A stretch of DNA of 64,000 nucleotides, from assembly GCA_963829085.1 (NCBI GenBank), contig CAWHHJ010000016.1, positions 226,882 to 290,881 of the forward strand, read 5' to 3'. Source of the stretch: PALSA-1004 sp963829085 (GTDB taxonomy: Bacteria; Pseudomonadota; Gammaproteobacteria; Burkholderiales; SG8-41). Positions within the stretch are counted from its first letter, which is position 1. Each line of letters begins with the position of its first letter. Below the pieces are notes generated by a model, which did no database searches, was not told the origin of the DNA, and worked only from the letters and a program-made list of their open reading frames with translations. Both the position numbers and the translations under genes were made by a program. Below are positions 25,345 to 36,163 of this stretch, in pieces.

Positions 25345-25668
25345 ATGACTTACGTTGTTACTGAAACCTGCATTAAGTGCAAATACACCGACTGCGTCGA
25401 CGTGTGCCCTGTCGACTGCTTCCGTGAAGGGCCCAATTTCCTGGTCATCGACCCGGACGAATGCATTGATTGCACGTTGTGTGTCGCCGAATGCCCGGTT
25501 GAGGCGATCTTCGCCGAAGACGATGTCCCCGATAGTCAGCGCGAGTACACCGCCCTGAACGCGGAGCTTTCGAAAGTCTGGAAGCCGATCATCGAGAAAA
25601 AAGACGCTCCGCCGGATGCGGATGAGTGGGCGAAAATCAAAGAGAAGAAGCATCTGCTCGAGAAATAG
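25345..25668 (+). CDS. fdxA: 7Fe ferredoxin FdxA
   Basis: 107 residues from ATG 25345 (MTYVVTETCIKCKYTDC). Cysteines are arranged CxxC....C...CP in the first cluster (with the spacing of a 3Fe-4S site) and CIDCTLCVAECP in the second (4Fe-4S), and a C-terminal helix extension (KKDAPPDADEWAKI) is present. Small cytoplasmic electron carrier. Divergent from trxA. Confidence 0.96.
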   Translation: MTYVVTETCIKCKYTDCVDVCPVDCFREGPNFLVIDPDECIDCTLCVAECPVEAIFAEDDVPDSQREYTALNAELSKVWKPIIEKKDAPPDADEWAKIKEKKHLLEK

Positions 25669-25885
25669 CGCTGGCGGCGCCACAGGCGCTGCTGGTCGCT
25701 ACGAGGAGCGCACGCCGCTTGGCCTGCGATAAATGAGTTGCCGCCTGGACGCGGCAATTCACGAGACCCATGGATGCGAGGTGGCCGGCAGACTCGATGT
25801 CCGCATCCCTTAGATTCCTGACGACCATCGCACCAGAAGCGCTGGTTGTGTCGCGACGCCGAAGCCTTCGCTCTCAAATTCCAGT

Positions 25886-28619
25886 GTGAGCGTTCAACAA
25901 GCACAGATGTCGTTATTGTCCGATTTTCCGGGGCTCTCCAAGGATCAACTTTTCGGACGGCTCGCAGAGGGACAGCAGGCGGGGATAACGGTCGTCACCC
26001 CTAATCGCCGGCTCGCGCAGGAGCTTGTGCGCGAATTCGACGTCGACCGGATCGCCAGCGGACTGCAGACCTGGGAGGCGGCGGACATCCTGCCATTCGG
26101 CTCATTTGTCGAGCGAATGTGGGAGAACGCGATCTACTCCGAGCTGGGCGTCGATACGCCGTTGTTGTCCCTGCCGCAGGAGCAGGCGCTGTGGGAAGAA
26201 ATCATTGCGGCGAGTCCGTGGGCGGCGCAATTGTTGTCGCCAGAAAGGACGGCGGATCAGTGCCGCGATGCATGGCGGCTCGCGCACGCCTGGCGCATCG
26301 AGCGCGCGCTCGATAAATTTCCCGCTAATGATGATGCGCGCGCGTTCTCAGACTGGGCAAACGCGTACGCGAAGCGCACCTCGCGGGAAGTGGATGATGC
26401 ACGCTTGCCCGATGTTGTCGCAAGACTGCTCACGGCGCCGCAGCTCGTCAAGCCGCAAGTGCTGATCGCGTATGCATTTAGCATACTCCCGCCGCAGACA
26501 GCGGATTTTTTTCGCGCGGCAGCGGCTTGCGGCGTCGAGGTCCTCCGCTGCGGACCGCGCGCCCGGGAAGCGACGGCCGTGCGCGTGAGTTACCCGTCGG
26601 CAAGGGAAGACCTCGAAGCCGCCGCAGCGTGGGCGCGTGCGCGGCTGGAGGGCGCCGGGACGAGCATGCGAACCAGCGACGTGAATCTTCCACGTATCGC
26701 CGTCGTCGTGCCGGATCTCGAACGGCGGCGGCAGGAAGTGCAGCGGGTGTTTTCGCGAGTGATGGAGCCGGGCTGGAATTTGCCGGGCGCTGAAGCGCGG
26801 CCATTGCCCTTCAACATTTCGATCGGTGTGCCGCTGGCATCCTATCCGCTCGCGCATGCAGCGCTCTGCGTGCTGGCGATTGCCGCAGGCGAAGTTGATT
26901 TTGCGGTGGCGAGCCGGTTGATCCGTTCGCCGTTTATCGCCGGTGCTGAAATCGAGCTCATGCGCCGGGCAGAGCTTGATGCCGATCTACGTGAATCGCT
27001 GCCGGCGCGTGTCACGCTGCCGCGCATCGTCGGCGCTATAGATGGATGTCCGTTATTAAGAGAACGGCTTGAAGCGTTGTTCAGTTACGCCAGCTCCAAT
27101 TTGGCCGGCATGCAGTCGCCGCACGCTTGGGCGCGCCATTTTTCAAAGCTGCTCGAGGCCGCAGGTTTTCCCGGCGAGCGCGTGCTTGATTCCGCAGAAT
27201 TCCAGACCCACGCAAAGTGGTACGAAGTGCTCGCTGACTTCACGTTGCTCGAACGCGTAGTGCCACGCATGAGCTGCGCGCAAGCGGTGGCCCGTTTGCG
27301 CCGACTCGTGACCGATGCGTTGTTCCAGCCTGAATCCGGTCCGGCGCCCGTGCAGGTGTTGGGCATATTGGAATCGGCTGGCCTCGAATTCGATCATCTC
27401 TGGATCAGCGGTCTGACTGACGATGCGTGGCCGCTGCCCGCGCGGCCGAATCCGTTTATCGCCGTCGCGTTGCAGAAAAAAGCGGGCATCGCTGAGGCCG
27501 CCACCGACACCGCGCTTGCCCTGGACCGGCGCATTACCGCCGATTGGGTTCGCGCGGCAGGTGAAGTCGTGTTCTCGTATCCGTTGCGCGAAAAGGACCG
27601 CGACTTGCTGCCGAGTGCGTTAATCGCGGCAGTGCCCGCCGGTATGATCGATCTGCCACAATTTGCGCGCTATCGCGACGTAGTGCATGCCGCACGCTGC
27701 ATGGAGAACATTGCGGACGGCGTCGGGCCGCCCTATCCGGCGCGAAACGTGCGCGGAGGCACCCGGGTGCTGGCCGATCAGGCGGCGTGTCCCTTCCGCG
27801 CCTATGCAAAGCATCGTCTTGGCGCGCAGACCCTCAACACGCCCGCCGATGGCCTCGACGCGCGCGATCGCGGCAATCTGCTGCATGCTTTGATGGCGCA
27901 TCTATGGGGTGCGCTAGGGACTAAAGGCCGCCTTGATGCGATGAGCGCGGCTGAGCTCAGCGCGACGATTGAAGACGCGGCGTCCACAGCGGTCGCTGAC
28001 ATACGCGCCAAGCGCATCGGTGTGCTCGACGGGCGGCTGGCCGAACTCGAGCGTGTGCGGCTCGCGAGGCTCGCTCGCGAATGGCTCATGGTCGAAAGCG
28101 CACGGGGCGAATTTGAAGTGGTGGCACGTGAGGAGCGGCGCACGCTCGAAGTCGCGGGCCTGTCATTCACCGGGCGCATCGACCGCATGGATTGGACGCG
28201 CGATGGCGTGCCCGGCGGCGGCCATATCCTGATCGATTACAAAACCGGACGCGCGACGCCCAAGGATTGGCTCGATACACGGCCCGACGACCCGCAGGTG
28301 CCGCTGTATGCGATCGCAGCCGGCGAAGAAGTCGTGGGCGTTGCCTTCGCGCGCATCAAGGCCGGAGAAATGCGCTTCATGGGGCTTACGCGCGATGAGG
28401 ACGTGCTGCCCAAAGTGAAAGCTGCCGAATGGCAGGGACTCATGGATCTATGGCGGCGCGAACTCGGTCTGCTCGGCCGCGAGTTCGGCGAAGGTGTGGC
28501 GCGTGTCGATCCCAAACGCGGCGTCAAAACGTGCCGCCATTGCGATTTACAGACCGTTGTGCCGCGTGCACGAGCGCTTCGTGGCGCTTGAAGATGAAGA
28601 CGAGAGCCACGACGAATGA
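25886..28619 (+). pseudogene. AddB/RecB-type PD-(D/E)XK nuclease (probable DNA repair protein), frameshift at the 3' end
   Basis: As sequenced the frame stops at 28591 after 901 residues. Removing one base near 28556-28559 lets the text run on as CRVHERFVALEDEDESHDE to the TGA at 28617-28619. This restores a fourth cysteine of an AddB-like Fe-S site (Cys in DQAACPFRAYA; CRHC; then TVC) and an ATGA overlap with the helicase gene, so it is well supported. The nuclease motif is ILIDYKTG, preceded by GRIDRMDW. The start is GTG 25886 or ATG 25907. It belongs to the betaproteobacterial nuclease/helicase pair thought to resect DNA double-strand breaks. Confidence 0.82.
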
Positions 28620-31600
28620 GTGGCCGCGACCGTACACAACCGCCAGTCGCTGACGCCGACGAACGTGCCCGCGCGCTTGATCCGCGCCGTTCATTTATCG
28701 TGCAGGCGCCTGCGGGCTCAGGCAAGACCGAGCTTCTCGTACAGCGATATCTGCGGCTATTGACGACGGTCGGTCGGCCGGAAGAAATCCTCGCGATTAC
28801 GTTCACACGCAAGGCGGCGGCGGAAATGAAGCGCCGCGTGCTCGAAGGTTTGCCCGGGGTGCTTGACGCACGCGCAATCGCTGACATCGCGCCGCGTCTA
28901 CGCGTACAAACGATCGATGCCCTTTGCGCGTCGCTGACTCGACAGATGCCGATACTCGCGCGGTTCGGCGCGCAGCCGGAAATCGTCGACGATGCGCGTG
29001 AGCTCTATGCGGAAGCGGCGCGCCGCACGCTCGCCTTGGAACCGTCGAACGCCGAGGCAGAGCGTTTACTGCTTCATCTTGATAACAATGTGGACACGGC
29101 GCGCGAGCTCCTCGCCGCCATGCTGGCGCGGCGCGATCAGTGGTTGCGTAAAACGGGCCGCGCGCCGGCGCGGGCCGAGCTCGAAGCCGCGTTTGCTACG
29201 GAGTGCGAGCGCCTCGTCGCGCGCGCGCGCAAGCTGCATCCCGCGGCGTCCCAAGAATTCGCGATTGAGGTGCTGACAAAAAAAGGCAAGTGGCGAAAAC
29301 TCAATGCCACCGCACAGGCGCTCGTCGGCAATGAGCCGCTGCGCCTCGCACTCGCTGCGCTGCTCGCGTTGCCGCCCAAGACATACACGGATGCGCAGTG
29401 GGAAACGTTGAGTGCCATGCTCGAACTGCTGCCGCGCGCAGTGGCTCAACTCATGATCGTGTTCGCGGAATTCGGGCAGGCGGATTTCACCGGGATCGCG
29501 CAGGGCGCGGTGCACGCGCTCGGCGAGCCCGAGGCGCCGACGGATCTGCTGCTGTCACTTGATGTGCGCATCAAGCATATTCTGGTCGATGAATTTCAAG
29601 ACACGTCGATTAGCCAGTGGGAACTGCTGGAACGCCTGACGGCCGGATGGCAACGTGACGATGGACGCACTGTGTTTGCGGTCGGCGATCCGATGCAGTC
29701 GATTTACCGCTTCCGTGAAGCCGAGGTGGCGCTTTTTCTGCGCGCGCGCCATTTGGGACTCGGGGACGTGCCCTTCGATCGATTGCTTCTGACGACGAAT
29801 TTCCGTTCGCAGGCCGGAATCGTCGATTGGGTCAATGCGACGTTCCCGCACATGTTGCCGCGAACCGAAGACGAGATTTCCGGCGCGGTGCCATATTCGC
29901 CATCCGTCGCACACCACCCGGCGCGCGATGGAGATGCGGTGCGGTGGCACTTATTCGACACGCGCGGGGATGAGGCAAACCGCGTGATTGAACTCGTCCG
30001 TGCGGCCCGCGCGCAAAACCCCGGCGGCAAAATCGCGATCCTCGTGCGCAATCGTAGTCATCTCGACCATATCGTGCCCGCGCTGAAAGTTGCAGGCCTG
30101 CGTTATCGGGCTGTGGAAATCGAGCGGCTCGGTGAAAAGCAGGTCGTCCAGGACCTTTATGCATTGACACGCGCCCTGGCGCATCCGGGTGACCGCATTG
30201 CCTGGCTCGCGGTGCTTCGTGCGCCATGGTGCGGGCTGACGCCGATCGAGATGGCAACGTTGGTGGAGGGCACGCGCGGTACAGTGTGGGAAGCGATTCA
30301 TGATGAGGCGCGTGTCGCGCTGCTCGACGCAGATGCACGCCGCCGCCTCGTCCGCATTTGCAACGTGTTCGCAACTGCGCTCGCGCGGCGTCTGCGCGGC
30401 AACCTGCGCGATCGAGTAGAAGGCGTGTGGCTCGCGCTCGGCGGTCCGGCGTGCTGCGCTGACGTGACAGAACTCGAAGACGCCGAAATTTTCCTCGATG
30501 AACTCGCGGCCCAGGACGAAGCCGGGGACCTCAGCGATCATGGCGTGCTCGAAGCAAGGTTGTCGGAACTCTATGCCTTGCCTGACACCAGCGCCGGCAC
30601 TGATGCGATCGAAATTATGACGGTGCACAAGGCGAAAGGGTTGGAGTTCGATACCGTAATCATTCCGGGTCTCGATCGGTACTCAACGCACCACCGAACC
30701 GCCATTGATTGTTTGGAAGGCGCTCGCCCATGACGCGTTGCTGCTTGCGCCGATACGCGAAGCGGGTGCCCGCAAGGATGCTGCGTACGAGTATGTGCGA
30801 AATCTCGAGCGCGAAGCCGAAGACATTGAAGCGGGGCGTTTATTTTATGTCGCAGCGACACGCGCCGTGGCGCATTTGCATTTGCTGGGCTGCACGAAAT
30901 GTGATCATGACGGGACGGTTAAAGCGCCTGCCAAGCGAACGCTGCTCGCGAAGGCATGGGCGGTCGCTTCAATACACGCCGCCTCCGGCCGACCGCCGCC
31001 GCCGAACGAAGTCGCCGTCAAGGTGCCGCAAGTGCTGGTGCGGTGTTCCGCCGAGTTCGTACTTCCCGAATTACCGCCGGCTGCCCGCTGGCTCGCACCG
31101 ATGGCCGGCGCGAAGGACACCGAAGTGATCGAGTTCTCGTGGGCAGGTGAGAGCGCGCGGCACGTCGGGACGGTTGTGCATCGCTGGCTGCAGCGTCTCG
31201 CGGACGATGCGCTCGCGGGATGGACGTCTGCGCGCATAGAATCGTTGCGACCCGGCATCGCGCGCGAACTCGAGCGCCGCGGCGTCCGACCGGGCGAGTG
31301 TAGCGATGCAGCTTCGCAAGTCCTGCGCGCGCTTACGCAAACGCTTGCCGACGAGCGTGGTCGCTGGCTGCTCGGGCCGCGCAAGGATGCGCGCAGCGAG
31401 TATCGCGTGCGCCGCCTGGTCGGCAGCGTCATGCACAGTTATGTAATGGACCGCGTATTTCGCGACGACAAAGGCGTGCGCTGGGTCGCGGATTACAAGA
31501 CGAGTTCTCACGAAGGCGGAGATAAGGAAGCGTTTCTCGATCGGGAACGCGCCCGTTACGAGCCGCAACTCACGCGCTATGCTGCGGCAGTCGGCGGCAC

Positions 31601-31664
31601 TGATAAAACGATGGTCGGTCTCTACTTCCCGTTGCTGGCTGGATGGCGCGAGTGGGCGCCGTGA
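28616..31664 (+). pseudogene. UvrD/AddA-like helicase-nuclease, one frameshift
   Basis: The first frame (705 residues) holds Walker A QAPAGSGKTELLVQRYL, motif Ia TFTRKAAAEMKRRV, DEFQDTS (motif II), GDPMQSIYRFREAEV (III) and HKAKGLEFDTVIIPGLDR. The protein continues in the next frame (PPLIVWKALAHDALLLAP, then RLFYVAATRA, motif VI) to 31664 with a C-terminal RecB-like nuclease motif (WVADYKTSSHEGG). One indel between 30680 and 30695 explains the break. Restored length is about 1015. Partner of the preceding nuclease, with overlapping start. Confidence 0.88.
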
Positions 31665-31714
31665 GATCGATGTCATCTTGAGTCGACACATTACCGGTGC
31701 CGGAAAGGCGCACA

Positions 31715-32275
31715 GTGGACATACTTGAAGTGTTACGTAATCGCCGCAGTGACCGCCACTTCGACGCGAAGCCGGTCGCTCAAGGTGATGTCGACTTGCT
31801 CATCGAAGCATTTCGCTGGGCGCCGTCTTGCAATAACCGTCAACCATGGCGTCTGGTCTTTGCTACGAGCGCTGATGCGCGTGCTGTCTACGACGATGCG
31901 CTGAGCGCCGGCAACAAGCAATGGGCGTGTGCCGCGCCGGTGAAAATCGCGGTCATCGGCACACCTGATGAGCAGCCGGACCGCAACGGGCTTAACGTGT
32001 GGCTGCTCGATGTCGGCCTTGCACTCGAAAACATGCTTGTCCAGGGCTACGCAATGGGCCTGACGATACACGCGATGGCCGGCTATAACGAACAGAAGAT
32101 TGTGCAGGGCCTGCACATTCCACCGCCGTTTCGAGTCGCTGCAATCGTTGCTGCGGGATATCGGGGCACGGTTGAATCGCTGCCTGAGGACGTGCGCGCC
32201 AAGGATCTGAAGCCGCGCGTCAGAAAACCCGCGTCCGAGTTTGTGTTTCGAGATGAGTTCGGGACGCCGCTTTGA
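31715..32275 (+). CDS. Nitroreductase family FMN oxidoreductase
   Basis: 186 residues from GTG 31715, which has GGAAAGG eight bases before; a GTG at 31697 is the alternative. FMN-binding marks are RRSDRHFDAKPV near the N-terminus, RWAPSCNNRQPWRLVF, and GLTIHAMAGYNEQKI. Short members like this reduce nitro groups, quinones or flavins with NAD(P)H. Substrate unknown. Follows the helicase gene on the same strand. Confidence 0.88.
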   Translation: MDILEVLRNRRSDRHFDAKPVAQGDVDLLIEAFRWAPSCNNRQPWRLVFATSADARAVYDDALSAGNKQWACAAPVKIAVIGTPDEQPDRNGLNVWLLDVGLALENMLVQGYAMGLTIHAMAGYNEQKIVQGLHIPPPFRVAAIVAAGYRGTVESLPEDVRAKDLKPRVRKPASEFVFRDEFGTPL

Positions 32276-32322
32276 AAGACCGTTTGCAGCGCGCGCGAGG
32301 AATCGCTCTTAAAAAGTGAATG

Positions 32323-33300
32323 TCAGTCGGCGCGTGCGCCGGAAACCCTGATCACTTCAGCCCACTTCTGCGATTCCATTTTCAGATGATAGGCGAGTTG
32401 CGTGGGCGTCGACGCGATAACATCCACGCCCTGCGCAGTTAATCGTTCCTGCGTATCGGTTGCTTTCACGATGCTGGTCAGCTCACTGTGGAGTTTTGCG
32501 ACGATCTTGTTCGCAGTGCCCGCCGGAACGAGTGCTGCATACCAGGTTGACGATTCATAACCGGTCACACCGGATTCGGCAACGGTTGGAACCTCGGGAA
32601 GAGCCGTTGAGCGTTGCGCCCCGCCCGTCGCCAACGCGACGATCTTTCCGCTGCGAATGTGGGGCAGTGCACCCGGCAGGGAAGGGAACCAAATCATGAC
32701 CTGGCCGGCTATGACATCGTTGAGTGCCTGACCGATCACCTTGTAGGGCACATGCACCAGATCGAGGTGCGCCATATTTTTGAACAATTCCATCGTCAGG
32801 TGGCCGGAGCTGCCGCCGCCGGTCGATGCATAGTTGATAGTGCCTGGCTTCTCGCGTGCCATTGCGATCAGCGTACGAACACTTTTGGCGGGGAACGCTG
32901 GATGAGCGAGCAGCACATTCTGTGTGGCTGCAAGTAAACTGACGGGCGAAAAATCTTTGAACGGATCGTATGCCACCCGCCGGTAGAGACTTGGATTGAC
33001 GACAAACGACGGCGTGCAGAGGTAAAGCGTATAGCCATCAGGTGCTGCGTTGGCTGCCAGTTGCGCGCTGAGATTGCCGCCCGCGCCGGGCCGGTTGTCG
33101 ATGACCACTTGCTGCCCCCACGCATCATTCACTTTGTGGCCAACGATGCGGGCAATAACATCGATGCTGCCGCCCGGGGCAAACGGTATGATGAAACGCA
33201 GCGACCGCACGGGGAAGCTATCGCCAGCGAGCGCTGGACATGTGACGCCAAGTGCAAAGGCACCTGCCCAGATCGTCACTGACTGTCGAAGCAATATCAA
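32323..33300 (-). CDS. Bug family substrate-binding protein
   Basis: 325 residues with signal MILLRQSVTIWAGAFALG.. ending at PALAGDSF. Loops are IIPFAPGGSIDVIAR, DNRPGAGGNLSAQ, YASTGGGSSGHLTME, HVPYKVIGQA and VPTVAESGV; it ends SGARAD. The last gene of a minus-strand set that also includes the bicupin, TauD, SDR and ComA-like genes. Confidence 0.94.
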   Translation of the reverse strand: MILLRQSVTIWAGAFALGVTCPALAGDSFPVRSLRFIIPFAPGGSIDVIARIVGHKVNDAWGQQVVIDNRPGAGGNLSAQLAANAAPDGYTLYLCTPSFVVNPSLYRRVAYDPFKDFSPVSLLAATQNVLLAHPAFPAKSVRTLIAMAREKPGTINYASTGGGSSGHLTMELFKNMAHLDLVHVPYKVIGQALNDVIAGQVMIWFPSLPGALPHIRSGKIVALATGGAQRSTALPEVPTVAESGVTGYESSTWYAALVPAGTANKIVAKLHSELTSIVKATDTQERLTAQGVDVIASTPTQLAYHLKMESQKWAEVIRVSGARAD

Positions 33301-33334
33301 AGGCGCTTGAGAAAGCGGTTAGCGATACGCCGGC

Positions 33335-34174
33335 TCAGATGTCCTGCGGCGTCTGGGCGAGCGCGGAACTGTGCTTCTTGATCTGGCGCGAGGGCGTCTC
33401 GCCGCGAATGTCACGGCCGGTCGGCGACCATGTGCACACAGGCGCGCCGGGGACCCACACGGTTTTATATTCTCCAGGCACAAAGAATTCAACGAAGATC
33501 ATATCCTCTTCGCCTTCACTTCTGAGGTAATGACGCTCGCGGTCCGCATAATAAATAAGATCGCCTTTGCGCACCGGCAGCGGCGCTTCATTGGCAAACG
33601 CGGTCCCACGGCCCTGCGTTACATACATAAAATGCTCAGCGCCTTCATGGTGGTGATTCGAAGCTTGCGTCCCGGGCGGATAGATGATCATTTCGCCTTT
33701 CAGCACTTTGGTAGCGAAAAGTTTTGGCGTGACAAGATAAATGCGTTTGCGCGCGTCATGTTCGGAATCAAGCACCGGCTCGCACTTCCAGTCAACGACG
33801 CGGAACTGCGGCGTCCGCACTGCAAAATCGGCATCGTGACTTACCGCATGGGGAATCTCCGCGTATAACAATGCGGCGTTCGCAGCACAAGCAAGCGTGG
33901 CGCTGAATGCCGGCGGCAGAAATACGACGTGGCTGGCACTCAATCGTTTATCGTCCTGCCGGCGGCGTAACACCGCTTCACCTTCGAGCATTTGAAACCA
34001 CGCCACGCTTCCGGCAGGCACTGTCAGGTCAATGATCGCACCCGCGTCGAGCGTAATCCTGTCGAGGAGCACTTTAGTGTTCGGGACGCGTGCGGCGGTC
34101 AGCAGGCGCTGGCGTCTCGCGTTCCCGCCGAACGCCTCTGCTCCAATATCGCTTTCGTTGAATTTGATCGCCAT
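33335..34174 (-). CDS. Bicupin (two-cupin-domain) protein
   Basis: 279 residues. The first cupin (around residues 35-105) has lost most metal ligands. The second shows NHHHEGAEHFMYVTQGRGTAF and, further on, DRERHYLRSEGEEDMIFVEFF, a full set of candidate metal-binding His and Glu. The layout resembles ureidoglycine aminohydrolase-like and dioxygenase-like bicupins, but no specific reaction can be assigned. It lies 34 nt upstream of the Bug gene and downstream of the TauD-like gene. Confidence 0.75.
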   Translation of the reverse strand: MAIKFNESDIGAEAFGGNARRQRLLTAARVPNTKVLLDRITLDAGAIIDLTVPAGSVAWFQMLEGEAVLRRRQDDKRLSASHVVFLPPAFSATLACAANAALLYAEIPHAVSHDADFAVRTPQFRVVDWKCEPVLDSEHDARKRIYLVTPKLFATKVLKGEMIIYPPGTQASNHHHEGAEHFMYVTQGRGTAFANEAPLPVRKGDLIYYADRERHYLRSEGEEDMIFVEFFVPGEYKTVWVPGAPVCTWSPTGRDIRGETPSRQIKKHSSALAQTPQDI

Positions 34175-34337
34175 GCTCAGCTCTTCGTAAAATCGCTTCT
34201 TAGTTAGGGGACACAGAGAAGTTACGACGGCGGCAGCAGATAAATGTGATTACGCTTTCGCAGTCTTAAGCCCGTGCACCTTCAACTTCGAGATCGCACG
34301 CAAGCTGCACCTCGAGCCACACGTGTGCTGTCTTAGT

Positions 34338-35297
34338 CTACGCTGCGATTACTGGCTCGCCTTTGACGACGGTACGGTAGAGCACCCTCGGTTGCGTCGC
34401 GTCGACCTCTGAGCGGTAGTGCATGCAGCAGCGGTTATCCCAGAGCACAAGATCGCCGACACGCCATTGATGGCCCCACGCATATTTAGGTTGTGTTGCA
34501 TGTGCCCACAGCTTGTCGAGCAGCGCTTCGCTCTCTTCATCCGATAGTCCGATGATGTAATTGGATGGCCAATCGCGGCGCCGCCCGAGATATAACGCGC
34601 GCTTTTTTGTAACAGGGTGAACGCGCACGAGCGGGTGCGACGGCCCGGGCACTTCTTCGGGTTTGGTGGGCAACTTCACCGTAGGCCGCAGGATGCCGGC
34701 GCTGTTACGCGTCGAGTCATGAATCTGCGATTTGCCTTCGATTGCGCGCTTCAAGTCTTCCGGTAGCTCGTCATAAGCCTGATACTGATTGTTGAAGTAT
34801 GTATCGCCGCCGCCGTTTGCTGGAATTATCACTGCGTAGAGCATGCTTCCTGCAGGCGGCACTTCGACATACGAATTGTCGCTATGCCAGATTACTTCGT
34901 AGCTGCCCAATGTTCCGTTGTCTTTGACCGGGTTTCCGTCCTCATCGAGATTAGAGATAAGGCTGACATGGGAATGCAAAGCCACAAGCCGGCCGCCGAT
35001 CTTGTAACCGCCGGCGACCTGATACTTTCTTGCCGCCGGCTCCTTGGTGGGGCCAAAGATAGACGCTGCTTCGAGGAATGAGATGTCGGGCAGCCTCTGG
35101 TCACGCCATAGCAGCACGCCGTGGGCCGCCCATGCTTCGCGCAGCGCAGCGCGCGTTTCTTCAGGTACGGGTTGTGATAGATCGAGCCCGCGAATTTCCG
35201 CGCCGACCGCGGCACCGCTAGGCACTACCGTCATAGTCCCGACCGCATTCACCGCGGTCGTTGCATGTGTGGCGTGCATATTTGTCGATGCTGGCAT
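34338..35297 (-). CDS. TauD/TfdA family Fe(II)/2-oxoglutarate dioxygenase
   Basis: 319 residues from ATG 35297. Iron ligands are WHSDNSY (HxD) and the distal His in LWDNRCCMHYR; the Arg of 2-oxoglutarate binding is in the TQPRVLYRTVVKG tail. The N-terminal GAAVGAEIRGLDLSQPV is the family signature. Members hydroxylate sulfonates, phenoxyacetates, carnitine precursors and others. The substrate is unknown, though a ComA-like gene nearby makes a sulfonate worth testing. The start is 20 bp after the SDR stop. Confidence 0.9.
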   Translation of the reverse strand: MPASTNMHATHATTAVNAVGTMTVVPSGAAVGAEIRGLDLSQPVPEETRAALREAWAAHGVLLWRDQRLPDISFLEAASIFGPTKEPAARKYQVAGGYKIGGRLVALHSHVSLISNLDEDGNPVKDNGTLGSYEVIWHSDNSYVEVPPAGSMLYAVIIPANGGGDTYFNNQYQAYDELPEDLKRAIEGKSQIHDSTRNSAGILRPTVKLPTKPEEVPGPSHPLVRVHPVTKKRALYLGRRRDWPSNYIIGLSDEESEALLDKLWAHATQPKYAWGHQWRVGDLVLWDNRCCMHYRSEVDATQPRVLYRTVVKGEPVIAA

Positions 35298-35316
35298 GGG
35301 ACACCCGTAAGATAAT

Positions 35317-36162
35317 TTATATCGTGCGCAGACCGCCGCCATCGATAGCGAGACACTGGCCGGTTACATACGACGACAGCGGCGAGGCCAGATAATAGAT
35401 TCCCTGCGCGACTTCCTCGACCGTACCGAGACGCTGCAGCGGAATATTGGCAACGCGCGGCTGGAGAAATGCCTCGAGCGATTTGTCCGGCGCCCATTTT
35501 GCGCGTCCCGCTTCCATCTGTCCGGTCATGATACCGCCTACGCTCACCACATTCACGCGGATGTTGTCGTTCGCAAGCTCGAGCGACAATCCCTTTGAGA
35601 GATTCATCGCAGCGGCCCATGCAACGCCTGAAGTTACCACGCGCGGCGGCGGTTGACGTCCCTTGATCGAAGTGACGTTGACGATGCTGCCGCTGCCCGC
35701 ACGGCGCATGAGCGGCAACGCGCATCGTGTGACCCGGATCATGCCGAGTAATTTTTGTTCGAGCGCATTGCGCCACTCATCGTCAGTGATGGACTCAAAG
35801 CGGCCTGCTGGAAGTGCCTGTCCAACGGCGTCGACCGCGTTCACCGGCCAGTTCACGCCGTTGACTTCGCGCTGCGAGGACTCGCCGGCGTTATTGATGA
35901 GTATATCGACGTGCCCAAACGCGTCGCCGACCGCCGCCATGAAACGCTCGACGGACGCCGTGTCGAGTATGTCGGCGCACTGCCAGATGACCCGGGTTCC
36001 GTGCGAGTCGCTGAGCGATTGAGCCGCGTCGCGCAATGTATTCTCGGTGCGTCCGCAGATCGCGATGTTCGCGCCTTCACCTGCGAACAACCCGGCTGTG
36101 GCGCGCCCGATGCCGCGACTACCGCCGGTCACAACTGCAACCTTGCCGTCTAGCAGGCCCAT
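35317..36162 (-). CDS. SDR-family protein lacking the catalytic Tyr and Lys
   Basis: 281 residues from ATG 36162 (MGLLDGKVAVVTGGSRGIG). The NAD(P) motif TGGSRGIG, NNAG, and the catalytic Ser in VNVTSIKG are present, as is the C-terminal YVTGQCLAIDGGG. The YxxxK tetrad is not: counting 13 and 17 residues from the Ser gives Ser and Trp in VVTSGVAWAAAMNLSK. An insertion near NGVNWPVNAVDAVGQAL is also unusual. It may have a different chemistry or be a binding protein. Its start lies next to the ComA-like stop. Confidence 0.85.
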   Translation of the reverse strand: MGLLDGKVAVVTGGSRGIGRATAGLFAGEGANIAICGRTENTLRDAAQSLSDSHGTRVIWQCADILDTASVERFMAAVGDAFGHVDILINNAGESSQREVNGVNWPVNAVDAVGQALPAGRFESITDDEWRNALEQKLLGMIRVTRCALPLMRRAGSGSIVNVTSIKGRQPPPRVVTSGVAWAAAMNLSKGLSLELANDNIRVNVVSVGGIMTGQMEAGRAKWAPDKSLEAFLQPRVANIPLQRLGTVEEVAQGIYYLASPLSSYVTGQCLAIDGGGLRTI

Positions 36163-36163
36163 T

